Below are positions 8,252-15,511 of a DNA stretch of 39,520 bases, in pieces. The DNA comes from an uncultured Demequina sp. (lineage in GTDB: Bacteria > Actinomycetota > Actinomycetes > Actinomycetales > Demequinaceae). Under the pieces are notes generated by a model. It was not told the DNA's origin. It worked only from the letters and a program-made list of their open reading frames with translations, and did not search any database. Position 1 is the stretch's first letter. The number at the start of each line of letters is the position of its first letter. Where the stretch lies: assembly GCA_937925595.1 (NCBI GenBank), contig CALALQ010000182.1, positions 1-39,520 of the forward strand, in the 5' to 3' direction. The position numbers and the translations under genes are program-made.

Positions 8252-11200
8252 ATGCCGGTGCCTACCCCAGCTGACGTCCGCCCCAGGACCGTTCGCCGCG
8301 ATCTCAGGGGCGAGCCTTTCATGGAATGGTGCAGCGAACAGATCGAGCAGAGCTACCCGGAACTTCCACCACTCCTTGAGCAGCTCGATCGCCGCCTCGC
8401 ACCAGAGATCGCCGACTGGGTGAGCGACGAGGGCGTGGACGAGGTCCGCTACTGGGTCGACCCCGGTACGAGCACCGCCGACCTAGTGCGTGCATGGAGA
8501 AGGTACATCGGCCAACACCCGATTGCCGATCGCTCAATGCCGCTCGTGGCAGTCTTCCTCCGTGAGATGCGCATGTGCCGCGAAATCGGCACGATAGCCG
8601 CCTTCATGCACTCCCATGAAGGCGAGGTCGGAGAGATGATCACACGTCTTCGCCACGACGTGGCGCTGTCGCTAGTGAGGAACGCCTACACGATTCGATT
8701 TCACCTCGGCGTGAAGTTGAGCCGCAACTGCGCTCTCGGGCGCGCTTACATCGAGTCCGTATTGACCGAAGCAAACGCCAACGAGACGCGACGGATTCGG
8801 CGTGACTACGGGAAGCTGGCGGTTATAAGCAGCCGGTTTGGCAACGCGTCAGCAGCGGAGCTTCAACAGGCCCGCCAGCACCTGTACGCGGTGTTGGACG
8901 ATGAGCATGACGTTTCCGTCGCCTCATACTTGATGGAATCCGCCATCGAGGAGTACCACATAGGCGGCGACCCGGCCGTCATCGTGGAGACATTCCGCTG
9001 GGGCAAACGCTTTCGAGTGCCTGAGGACGAGTGGAGTAACTGGTGGCTTGTGAGCGGCGAGCTCATGTTGCACCTCGCCGAAGCAACATCCTCGGCAGAG
9101 GTTCGTTCGCTGATCCTGGCGGAGGCGGATGAACGGCTCCAACGCGCCCAGCAGGTAGGAAACCTCGAACTTACGCACGAGGTGCGCTCGAAACTCTTGC
9201 GAGCGATGGTCTCTTTCTTGCGTGAGAACCCCCATGTCCTAGACCGCAAGTCCCTACGGGGGCTGAGGCTTCCTTTCGGTCTACGCAACCGCTCACCGCT
9301 ACCGGAGATCCTCATGGAAGCATCCGAGCATCTCGCCGCCGCGTTGCGCGCTGGCGCCGAACGCGGCCAGTACATCTATCGCGACGCACTCGCGGGCATC
9401 CTTACTCGAACCGCTCGCGCTTCCACGGATGCAGCGACGGTTGAACGGCTATTGAGGGACGCCGTCCGGCTCCGGGGTCCGCTCGCAGGTAAACAACCGC
9501 TTCGGGATCTCCGGAGTCGACTCGACCAGGCGGCCGACCGACTTCTACTCGCCGAAGTGTCGCGGGATGACCGGGAGCGCGCAGCAGGTCTACGGGAGCT
9601 AGTGGCGCTGACGGACGAGTTCCCCGACTCTCCCGATGCACTCGTCGCGATCGCGAACGAGATTCAAAAAGGCGGGCCCGCTGTCGTGGCCGTTTCGAAG
9701 TCTTCGAAAGACCTAACCGATGCGGTCTCCCGAGGTGACTATCGCGAAATCCTTCAACGCGCGGCGAAGGTAGCGATCGCGAGCAGTGACTTTCGCCGCC
9801 GCGCGCTCGGCGGGCGCGGGACGACTGCAACGCTCGAAGATCCGAAGAGCATCTCGGGTCAGGTGTTCATCATCAAGCGGATGACCACGGACTGTTACAA
9901 GCGCGATGAGCGCCGCACCGCTTACACACAAGAGCTACTCGCCACGCGATCTCTGCTCTCGGACTTTGGCGTCGTAGAGCATGTATTGGCAGTACCGTTG
10001 CCTGCTGAGGCAGGTCAACCGGAGTCCGTCCTCAGCGTACGAAGATTCGAACAAGGCGAAACCCTACGAGAATCGCTTGGCCCTTACGCATATGTCCACG
10101 CCGAAGGTGGTTCCGCCTCCAAGTGCGTGGAATCGCTTGAGCCGGCCGTGAACTTTCTCGCGCTGTTTCACAGCAGTCCGCTCACCGAACCGGGCCCGCT
10201 GAACGCGCGTCGGACAATCAAGGTCCGCGAACTCGGCCGCTGGCTGAAACAACTACCAATCGATCGCGACAGGGCTTACGACGACTGGTGGAAGATCGTC
10301 GCCCACCTTCCGACTGTGCCGCGACGCGACGCGCACACCCAGAACTGGGTAGTCCTCGCCGATCGCCGACTGCTTGCTGTTGATCTGGAGTCAAACGGTG
10401 AGCGCCCTCTCGGTTACGAACTGGCCCAACTAATCGACGACGAGCCAGTGCTCGATCCTTCCGACACTGATAGTCGGATGCGCCTCATCGACCAATACAT
10501 CGACGCCATTCGTTCCGCAGGCACCATGGTTTCCTGGGACGACCTGCGACTTGGATTCGAGGCCGGTCAAGCTGCTCGGGCTGTGAACCTACTCACGGAC
10601 GGCAGACGTGACCACCGAGCAGTCCGACACGCGATCGCGCTCCTTGGGCTTGTTGCTAGAACGAGTAACAGTGCGGAGCTGCGCGACTGGTGCGAACGCA
10701 TCCTTCGAGCTTGGGAGATCAAGGCGGGTAGGGCTAGCCCGGACACTCTCGCTCAGTTCACAGAGGGCACGCGCCGTCGCATCAGCAAGGCAATGGCCTT
10801 CCACCTCCGGCACAACCCGACCGCGCCACTAGACCGCGACGGCTGGATTTACGCAGACGACTTGTCATCGCTTCTTCGAGCTAGCGGAATGCGGATAGAG
10901 CCCTCAACACTCTTGGCTGTCGCCGGCGCGCTCGGCGAATCGCGGTTCGAGTTGAGTCGTGACTCGAACGAGATTCGTGCGGTGTACGGCCATTCGCTTC
11001 GCTTACACACCATGCCCAGCGGGACAGTTCCGCCGACCATCTTGTGGCACGGAACAGCACTCGAGAATCTTGATGGGATCTTCGCGGCGCGAAGCGGTCT
11101 GTTACCCGGCAGGCGACGCCACGTTCACTTGTCGACGGACATCGGACAGGCTCGCCACGTCGCTCGACGGCACTCTGACCAGACCGTCGTGCTGCAGATT

Positions 11201-11338
11201 GACGCCCGTGCGGTAGACGGCATTTTCAGTCCGGGCGAGGGCATTTGGCTTGCGCCTACCGTGCCCGCCGCAGCCGTGAGCGTGCCGTCTATCTGGATGC
11301 TTGCAGAATCGGCGGGCCTACTTCAGGACGTTTCGTAA
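8252..11338 (+). CDS. Helical region + APH-like kinase + KptA/Tpt1 RNA 2'-phosphotransferase fusion
   Basis: A 1028-residue, apparently cytoplasmic multidomain protein. Residues 1-480 are helical and TPR-like, with no recognised family. About 510-790 look like an aminoglycoside-phosphotransferase/choline-kinase-type domain. They carry VFIIK (Lys542, ATP anchor), RRDAHTQNW (Asp693, Asn698: catalytic loop) and LLAVDLES (Asp711: metal site). Residues 840-1015 are a KptA/Tpt1 domain with LRHNP (Arg853, His854), IRAVYGHS (909-915), WHGT (932-935), RHVHLS (956-961), ARRHSD and GIWLAPTVP. KptA transfers an internal RNA 2'-phosphate to NAD+; its key Arg and His residues are kept. The pairing suggests a phosphate writer and eraser in one chain, perhaps for RNA. 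The ATG at 8252 has no good ribosome site but a -10-like TATTGT at 8240-8245, so the mRNA may be leaderless. Confidence 0.8.
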   Translation: MPVPTPADVRPRTVRRDLRGEPFMEWCSEQIEQSYPELPPLLEQLDRRLAPEIADWVSDEGVDEVRYWVDPGTSTADLVRAWRRYIGQHPIADRSMPLVAVFLREMRMCREIGTIAAFMHSHEGEVGEMITRLRHDVALSLVRNAYTIRFHLGVKLSRNCALGRAYIESVLTEANANETRRIRRDYGKLAVISSRFGNASAAELQQARQHLYAVLDDEHDVSVASYLMESAIEEYHIGGDPAVIVETFRWGKRFRVPEDEWSNWWLVSGELMLHLAEATSSAEVRSLILAEADERLQRAQQVGNLELTHEVRSKLLRAMVSFLRENPHVLDRKSLRGLRLPFGLRNRSPLPEILMEASEHLAAALRAGAERGQYIYRDALAGILTRTARASTDAATVERLLRDAVRLRGPLAGKQPLRDLRSRLDQAADRLLLAEVSRDDRERAAGLRELVALTDEFPDSPDALVAIANEIQKGGPAVVAVSKSSKDLTDAVSRGDYREILQRAAKVAIASSDFRRRALGGRGTTATLEDPKSISGQVFIIKRMTTDCYKRDERRTAYTQELLATRSLLSDFGVVEHVLAVPLPAEAGQPESVLSVRRFEQGETLRESLGPYAYVHAEGGSASKCVESLEPAVNFLALFHSSPLTEPGPLNARRTIKVRELGRWLKQLPIDRDRAYDDWWKIVAHLPTVPRRDAHTQNWVVLADRRLLAVDLESNGERPLGYELAQLIDDEPVLDPSDTDSRMRLIDQYIDAIRSAGTMVSWDDLRLGFEAGQAARAVNLLTDGRRDHRAVRHAIALLGLVARTSNSAELRDWCERILRAWEIKAGRASPDTLAQFTEGTRRRISKAMAFHLRHNPTAPLDRDGWIYADDLSSLLRASGMRIEPSTLLAVAGALGESRFELSRDSNEIRAVYGHSLRLHTMPSGTVPPTILWHGTALENLDGIFAARSGLLPGRRRHVHLSTDIGQARHVARRHSDQTVVLQIDARAVDGIFSPGEGIWLAPTVPAAAVSVPSIWMLAESAGLLQDVS

Positions 11339-11683
11339 ATCCGGAACTTCGGTAACGGGGGCCGGACGCTCGCCCGATGGTGAGTCTGCAGGCGGAATTG
11401 TTGGCGACGGGCGCGCAAGCTCGCGATGAGCTACACCTCGAGCCAGGTGTCCGGTGCGTTTGCGAATAACGATCGCGCCGCCGGGTCACTCATGAGCGAG
11501 CACGTAGTCGAATACTTCTAAGTTCTCTGGCGTACGCGTCCGGCTCGAAGATTGCGGAATGAAGATCGCGCAACGCTATTCTCGTCAACTGCGGCTCGCC
11601 TACTCGGACGCCACGCTCACCTCGTCGAGGGCCGCCGAAGGCCCTGTCCGACTGAGTCCGCTGGCGAACCGCCGCGCCCGGCC
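11339..11683. other. Intergenic region between convergent genes, nothing recognised
   Basis: These 345 bp separate the end of the kinase-KptA gene from the end of the minus-strand HExxH gene. Short frames on both strands lack ribosome sites and resemble no family I know. I found no strong terminator hairpin, repeat or mobile-element end. Confidence 0.4.
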
Positions 11684-12733
11684 TCACTCAAAGAGCGCCA
11701 ACGATTCGATCGCGAAGTGCGAGTTGCTGTCGCCGACATCCCTCCATCGAAATCCGAGTAGCACCAGCCAATCGTCCAGGAGATCCGCGAGTTGCCTTGT
11801 CGATGCGGTCAGCTCCTCGATCGAGATCCTGGTGCGCGCGCTCGGCACCTGTGAAAGTAGCCGCTCGAACCTCCCCCAGAGTGGGGCGACCATTTGATTC
11901 CAGTCGCTACCGATCTCGTTGTCCGGGAACGGGGCCCGCAACGCTATTCCTTCGACCCGACGGGCTGCGGCAACATATGCCAGACGTTTCCATGCGTGAG
12001 AGGCCTGCTCGAGGACCCCCATCGCCAATCGCCATACATTGTCGTGACTCGGGTACTCAATAGTGACGATTCTGGTGAGCTCAGCTCGAAGGCTTTCGAT
12101 CGCGTCTGCGGGGAGCTGTAGATGGTGGCTGTCGTTGAAATCGGAGGGCATCCCCAACTCCGCGCGATACTCCTCGATCACGTGCAGCGCAACGTCCAGC
12201 AGGTGCCGCCGGGCGAGGCCCTTCCCAGTTGTGTCGAGCGAATCCTCGTTCGCCTGCGTCATCGCCACATGATTGGCCTCATGGATGGCAGTGCGCTTCA
12301 CGAGGAGATGCCTTGAAGCGGTCGCTTTCTCGAACTCTTCGAAGTCCTCGCCTGGCGCAACAGCCTTGATTGCGCTCGCGTCGAAAAAAGGCCAAGCCGG
12401 AAAGACCACGTGAATCTCGTCTCCCACCCGCATTGTCTTTGCGCCGACCTGGCCCGACCCACGCGAGAGTGAGAACTGTTGTAAGTCAAGGTCCTCGGGG
12501 AACCGAACCCGAATAGCCTCTTCGAAGTCACCCGCGATCACCAGCGTCACCGTCGACGCGTCCAGAGCTATGGTGCCCAGAGCGGCACGACAGAACTCGA
12601 TTAGCTCCGGTAAGGCGAAGGTGATCGGGTCGATGCCCAGTAGCTCCAAGTCGACCCCTTCGACTCGCCAAGCGCTGAAGATGATGTCCGGCGCCGCCGC
12701 TGGTACCGGGTCAACGTCCGATGTCATTGCCAT
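11684..12733 (-). CDS. HExxH-containing hypothetical protein (putative metallopeptidase)
   Basis: A 349-residue protein, probably cytoplasmic (no signal or membrane segment). The centre reads RTAIHEANHVAM, so HEANH (151-155) matches the HExxH zinc motif, and EEYRAELG (187-194) could supply the third ligand, giving a gluzincin-like layout. The N-terminal 140 residues are mixed alpha/beta; the C-terminal part (about 200-349) is helical and Trp/Leu-rich. I cannot assign a family. ImmA/IrrE-type and phage or defence metalloproteases share such motifs but are usually shorter. Starts at 12733 or 12727 are both possible (GGGAAGCT upstream). It stands alone, converging on the kinase-KptA gene, within the accessory island. 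Confidence 0.6.
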   Translation of the reverse strand: MAMTSDVDPVPAAAPDIIFSAWRVEGVDLELLGIDPITFALPELIEFCRAALGTIALDASTVTLVIAGDFEEAIRVRFPEDLDLQQFSLSRGSGQVGAKTMRVGDEIHVVFPAWPFFDASAIKAVAPGEDFEEFEKATASRHLLVKRTAIHEANHVAMTQANEDSLDTTGKGLARRHLLDVALHVIEEYRAELGMPSDFNDSHHLQLPADAIESLRAELTRIVTIEYPSHDNVWRLAMGVLEQASHAWKRLAYVAAARRVEGIALRAPFPDNEIGSDWNQMVAPLWGRFERLLSQVPSARTRISIEELTASTRQLADLLDDWLVLLGFRWRDVGDSNSHFAIESLALFE

Positions 12734-12794
12734 AGCTTCCCATCCGCATCGCTCCTAATTGAAATACCACTCGCGTTGCAAACGAGTATCGGTA

Positions 12795-13290
12795 CGTTCA
12801 ATCGCGGGCCGAGTGTTCGCTACGCCCCGAGTGTGGACGAGCGAACAGAACGCGCAGCCACAACTGGATGCGCTGCGCGATGCGGGATGCGGGATGCGAC
12901 CGCATCATCGTCGAGATCGCTCCGCAGCAGCGGACCGCCCCGAACTGGCGCAACTCCATCGCCCCCTTCGCCCCGGCCGACACGATCGCCGTCTGGCGCC
13001 TCGACCGCTTAGGCAGATCGCTGAGAGATCTCAACGCGCAGGTCGATGCGATCCAGGCCGTGGGCGTTGGTCTCCGGTCGTTGCGCCAGACCATCGACAC
13101 CAGTTCTGCGGGCGGCCGTCTCGTCCTGCATGTGTTCGCAGCCATCGCAGCGTTCGAACGCGATCTCATTCATGAGCAACAAACGCTGGGCTTGCCGCCG
13201 CTCGCGCGAGAGGCCGAGTTGGCGGTCGGCATGCGTGCTAGCCGCCGCCCCGCACGACGGCGGCCCGCGATGGGGGCGGGAATGACGAAG
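12795..13290 (+). pseudogene. Serine recombinase (resolvase/invertase) remnant
   Basis: The pieces of a resolvase-type serine recombinase can be read across frames. The first piece is degenerate (ancestral FxYARVSTSEQNAQPQLDALRDAG). The second, from about 12890, reads DRIIVEIA, DTIAVWRLDRLGRSLRDLN, GGRLVLHVFAAIAAFERDLI, which is the conserved catalytic-domain core and E-helix start. The first shift is explained by an extra copy of a 7-bp unit (GATGCGG repeated near 12876-12897). The active-site Ser region is damaged, and the C-terminal HTH is scrambled after REAELAVG. Intact family members resolve cointegrates or mediate inversion; Tn5053-type elements carry such a resolvase (TniR). This copy must be inactive. 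Confidence 0.7.
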
Positions 13291-13294
13291 ATCT

Positions 13295-13323
13295 TTGTAG
13301 TTCTAGCACTCAATGGCGATTAT
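13295..13323 (+). promoter_or_regulatory. Sigma70-like promoter of the HipB-like gene
   Basis: TTGTAG (13295-13300) and GATTAT (13318-13323) are separated by 17 bp and lie 23 bp upstream of the ATG at 13347. This AT-rich stretch is unlike the surrounding GC-rich DNA. Confidence 0.5.
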
Positions 13324-13346
13324 CATCGGCATTGTAAGGAGATGAG

Positions 13347-13697
13347 ATGGCCTACAGGATCACGCGAGAGCGCGAGGTTATCGGCGAACGCGTCCACCAG
13401 TGGCGGATGGTCCACAACCTGACAGCCCAGCAGGTCTGCGAGCGCGCCTCGATCACTCGGGACACGCTTCGCAAGCTCGAGCGCGGGGATACGTCTGTGA
13501 AGACGGAGACGTTCTTGCAGGTTCTTCGCGCGCTCGGCATCCTGGACTACCTGCTCGAAGCACTCGACCCGTTCGCCTACGACGTGGGCCGTCTCCGTTC
13601 ACATCGGCTCAACCGCCAGCGCGCCGGCCGCCGGTCCCCCGACAGACAGGCCGCCGCCGTCCAGCGACTCATCACGCGGCAGTCGAAGCCGAGGTAG
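13347..13697 (+). CDS. HipB-like XRE-family regulator, orphan
   Basis: A 116-residue DNA-binding protein. Residues about 11-66 form an XRE helix-turn-helix (VHQWRMVHNLTAQQVCERASITRDTLRKLERG). The following ALDPFAYDVGRLRSHR resembles the end of actinobacterial HipB antitoxins, whose chains normally stop soon after. The last 30 residues here look like read-through into the neighbouring gene. The ATG at 13347 follows AAGGAG by five bases. HipB normally precedes hipA, but no hipA follows: the 3' end of the convergent TniQ gene lies there and overlaps this ORF by 121 bp. Likely an autoregulating antitoxin relic that lost its toxin to rearrangement. Confidence 0.7.
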   Translation: MAYRITREREVIGERVHQWRMVHNLTAQQVCERASITRDTLRKLERGDTSVKTETFLQVLRALGILDYLLEALDPFAYDVGRLRSHRLNRQRAGRRSPDRQAAAVQRLITRQSKPR

Positions 13698-14176
13698 CGC
13701 GCGCACTTGCGGCAACCACGCCCCCTCTTGGCCCGAGACTCGCCCGTGGCTGGCCATTCGTTGCCGCACGCGCATTTCCAGAAGAGTCGCCTCCAGGTGC
13801 TGGCGACGATGGTCTCCGGAGTGAGGTCACCGTTCTTGGTCGGGTGGAACTCTGCCGCCAGGTCGGGGCGCGTCGTCGCCATGTCGTTGAACCCGGGCCA
13901 GACCTTCGGTTGTTGCAGTAGGGGCAGCCAGCATCCTGATGCACGCGGTTGTCGCCGGTGGCGGGCCAGTCGTGCCCCTTCTCGCATAGCCACTGGATGG
14001 AGTGACTGGTGCCGGCCACGACGTTGTCCGGTGTCCGCTTTCCGTTCTTCGTCGGGTGCATCTGTGCGGCAAGGTGAGGGTGGGTCGCCCGCATCGAGTT
14101 GCGCTCGTTGACTCCGCGGTTGGAGCAGTAGCGACAACCCACGCCTCGGACCTTGCTGGTAATGGCCGCATCGTAG
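13577..14176 (-). pseudogene. TniQ-zinc-ribbon protein, 3' part (cut off by IS3 element)
   Basis: C-terminal part of the gene whose 5' part is 15512-17100. When the IS and one TAG copy are removed, the codons join in frame to give ICDNGCSYDAAITSK, restoring the fourth zinc ribbon. Then come a fifth (WLCEKGHDW to GCPYC) and, after a one-base loss near 13912, a sixth (FWKCACGNEW to GCRKC). Between ribbons are HPTKNGKRTPDNV-type linkers typical of the DUF4379 probable zinc-ribbon family. The single-base frameshift is independent damage, so the protein would be broken even without the IS. The tail overlaps the HipB-like gene on the other strand. Confidence 0.75.
14174..14176. repeat. Target-site duplication TAG, left of IS3 element
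   Basis: TAG directly precedes the left inverted repeat at 14177 and matches TAG at 15509-15511 on the other side. Three base pairs is the usual duplication for IS3-family insertions. Confidence 0.85.
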
Positions 14177-14191
14177 TGAATCGCCCCGGGT

Positions 14192-15136
14192 TTAGTGGAG
14201 GGCGAGTTCTCCCAACGCCGGCTGACGCTGGGGGTTGATCTCACGGTAGTACTCGTTCTCCTTCTCGATCGGTGTGAGGTATCCGATCGATGAGTGCAGC
14301 CGGTTCTCGTTGAACCAGTGAACCCAGGAGAGCGTGGCGAGCTCGAGCTCGTCAGCGGTGCGGAACGGGCCGTCGATCTTTACGCACTCGGTCTTATAGA
14401 GGCCCACGACCGTCTCCGCCAGAGCATTGTCATACGAATCGCCGACGGTCCCGATCGACGCGATCGCGCCGACGTCCGCGAGCCGCTCCGCGTAGCGAAT
14501 CGCGGTGTATTGAGCTCCGGCATCGGAATGTTGAATGACCCCTGTGACGTCTTCACCGGCGCGATCTCGGACCCACAGAGCCATCTCCAGCGCGTCCAGC
14601 GGCAACTCTGTGGGCATTCGGTCCATCGTCCGCCACCCCACGATCCGGCGCGAGTAGACATCGGTGACGAATGCGGTGAATGCCATCCCCGACCACGTCG
14701 GAACGTAGGTGAAGTCGACAACCCAGAGCTCGTTCGGCCGGTCCGCGCGGAAGCAGCGTTGCACGTGATCCGGCGGCCGCGTCGACGATGAGTCGGGCCG
14801 GGTAGTCACGAACTGCTTGCTGCGGCGGATCCCACGCAGCCCCTGCTGCCGCATGAGTCGCTCGACCGTGCAACGGGCCACGACGATGCCTTCCCGGCGC
14901 AGCAGGCGCCAGATCTTCCGGACGCCGCTGATGCCTCGACCGAGCTTCTGATCCCAGAACACCCGCTCGATCTGCACGACCAGCTCCGCGTCGGCAACCG
15001 CCCTCGCGGATGCGGGGCGGGTCTTGAACGCGTAGTAGCCGGACGGGGCGATCGGCACGGCGTGCTCGGTGAGCACCCGGCAGATCGGCTCGACCCCGAA
15101 CCGGTCACGATGATCGTCGATGAACTGAACTACCAC
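14192..15136 (-). CDS. IS3-family transposase OrfB (DDE integrase)
   Basis: A 314-residue transposase catalytic subunit. A helical N-terminal region (HTH_21-like) is followed by an rve integrase core with the acidic triad in WVVDFTYV (Asp), QHSDAGAQY (Asp) and DNALAETVVGLYK (Glu), and the common IS3 tail WFNENRLHSSIGYLTPIEKE. The frame stays open upstream to 15301 over orfA. A GTG at 15136 overlaps the orfA stop (GTGGTAG), so translation may restart there, or a programmed frameshift may make an OrfAB fusion as in other IS3 members. The stop lies inside the left inverted repeat. Confidence 0.9.
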   Translation of the reverse strand: MVVQFIDDHRDRFGVEPICRVLTEHAVPIAPSGYYAFKTRPASARAVADAELVVQIERVFWDQKLGRGISGVRKIWRLLRREGIVVARCTVERLMRQQGLRGIRRSKQFVTTRPDSSSTRPPDHVQRCFRADRPNELWVVDFTYVPTWSGMAFTAFVTDVYSRRIVGWRTMDRMPTELPLDALEMALWVRDRAGEDVTGVIQHSDAGAQYTAIRYAERLADVGAIASIGTVGDSYDNALAETVVGLYKTECVKIDGPFRTADELELATLSWVHWFNENRLHSSIGYLTPIEKENEYYREINPQRQPALGELALH

Positions 15137-15456
15137 GGCAGTCGCGGGTCGAGCTCCCGCGCGAAGAACGAGGAAGCCGCCAAGAGGATCTCGTTCGCGC
15201 GCTTCAGTTCCCGGTTCTCCGCCTCGAGCTGTTTGATCCGAGCGGCATCGTTCGTGGTCGTCCCGGGGCGTTCGCCCGCGTCGATCGCGGCCTGCTTGCA
15301 CCAGCCGCGCAACGTGTCGGCGTTGACCCCGACACGTTGCCCGATCCGGACCACCGCCGCGTTCAGCGACAACTCCGGATCTTCCCTTCTGGCCTCGGCA
15401 ACAAGCCGCATCGCACGCTCACGAAGCTCCGGCGGATACTTCCTCGGTGCTGGCAT
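15130..15456 (-). CDS. IS3-family transposase OrfA (HTH protein)
   Basis: A 108-residue DNA-binding subunit that recognises the IS ends. Residues about 5-55 form the HTH_Tnp_1 helix-turn-helix (RKYPPELRERAMRLV, then RIGQRVGVNADTLRGWCKQA). A leucine-zipper-like coiled coil (RIKQLEAENRELKRANEILL) follows and mediates OrfA-OrfB assembly. The ATG at 15456 has GAGAGG nine bases upstream; an in-frame ATG at 15465 touches that site. The frame ends LPW-stop, overlapping the start of orfB. Confidence 0.88.
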   Translation of the reverse strand: MPAPRKYPPELRERAMRLVAEARREDPELSLNAAVVRIGQRVGVNADTLRGWCKQAAIDAGERPGTTTNDAARIKQLEAENRELKRANEILLAASSFFARELDPRLPW

Positions 15457-15508
15457 GGGTCTCATCCTCTCGGGGAATCAGACCCTCCACGAGACCCGGG
15501 GCGATTCA

Positions 15509-15511
15509 TAG
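15509..15511. repeat. Target-site duplication TAG, right of IS3 element
   Basis: Matches the TAG at 14174-14176. Removing the IS and one TAG rejoins the interrupted reading frame without a shift, which confirms both the boundaries and the ancestral gene. Confidence 0.85.

Larger units (their letters stand above)
14177..15508 (-). mobile_element. Complete IS3-family insertion sequence, 1332 bp
   Basis: Terminal inverted repeats of 26 bp (14177-14202 and 15483-15508, 24 of 26 identical) begin TGAATCGCCCCGGGT. A 3-bp TAG duplication flanks the element. Inside are the two usual overlapping frames, orfA (HTH) and orfB (DDE integrase), both apparently intact, so the copy may still be active. It interrupts the TniQ-zinc-ribbon gene in the same orientation. 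The good state of the IS beside several decayed genes indicates a recent insertion. Confidence 0.92.
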
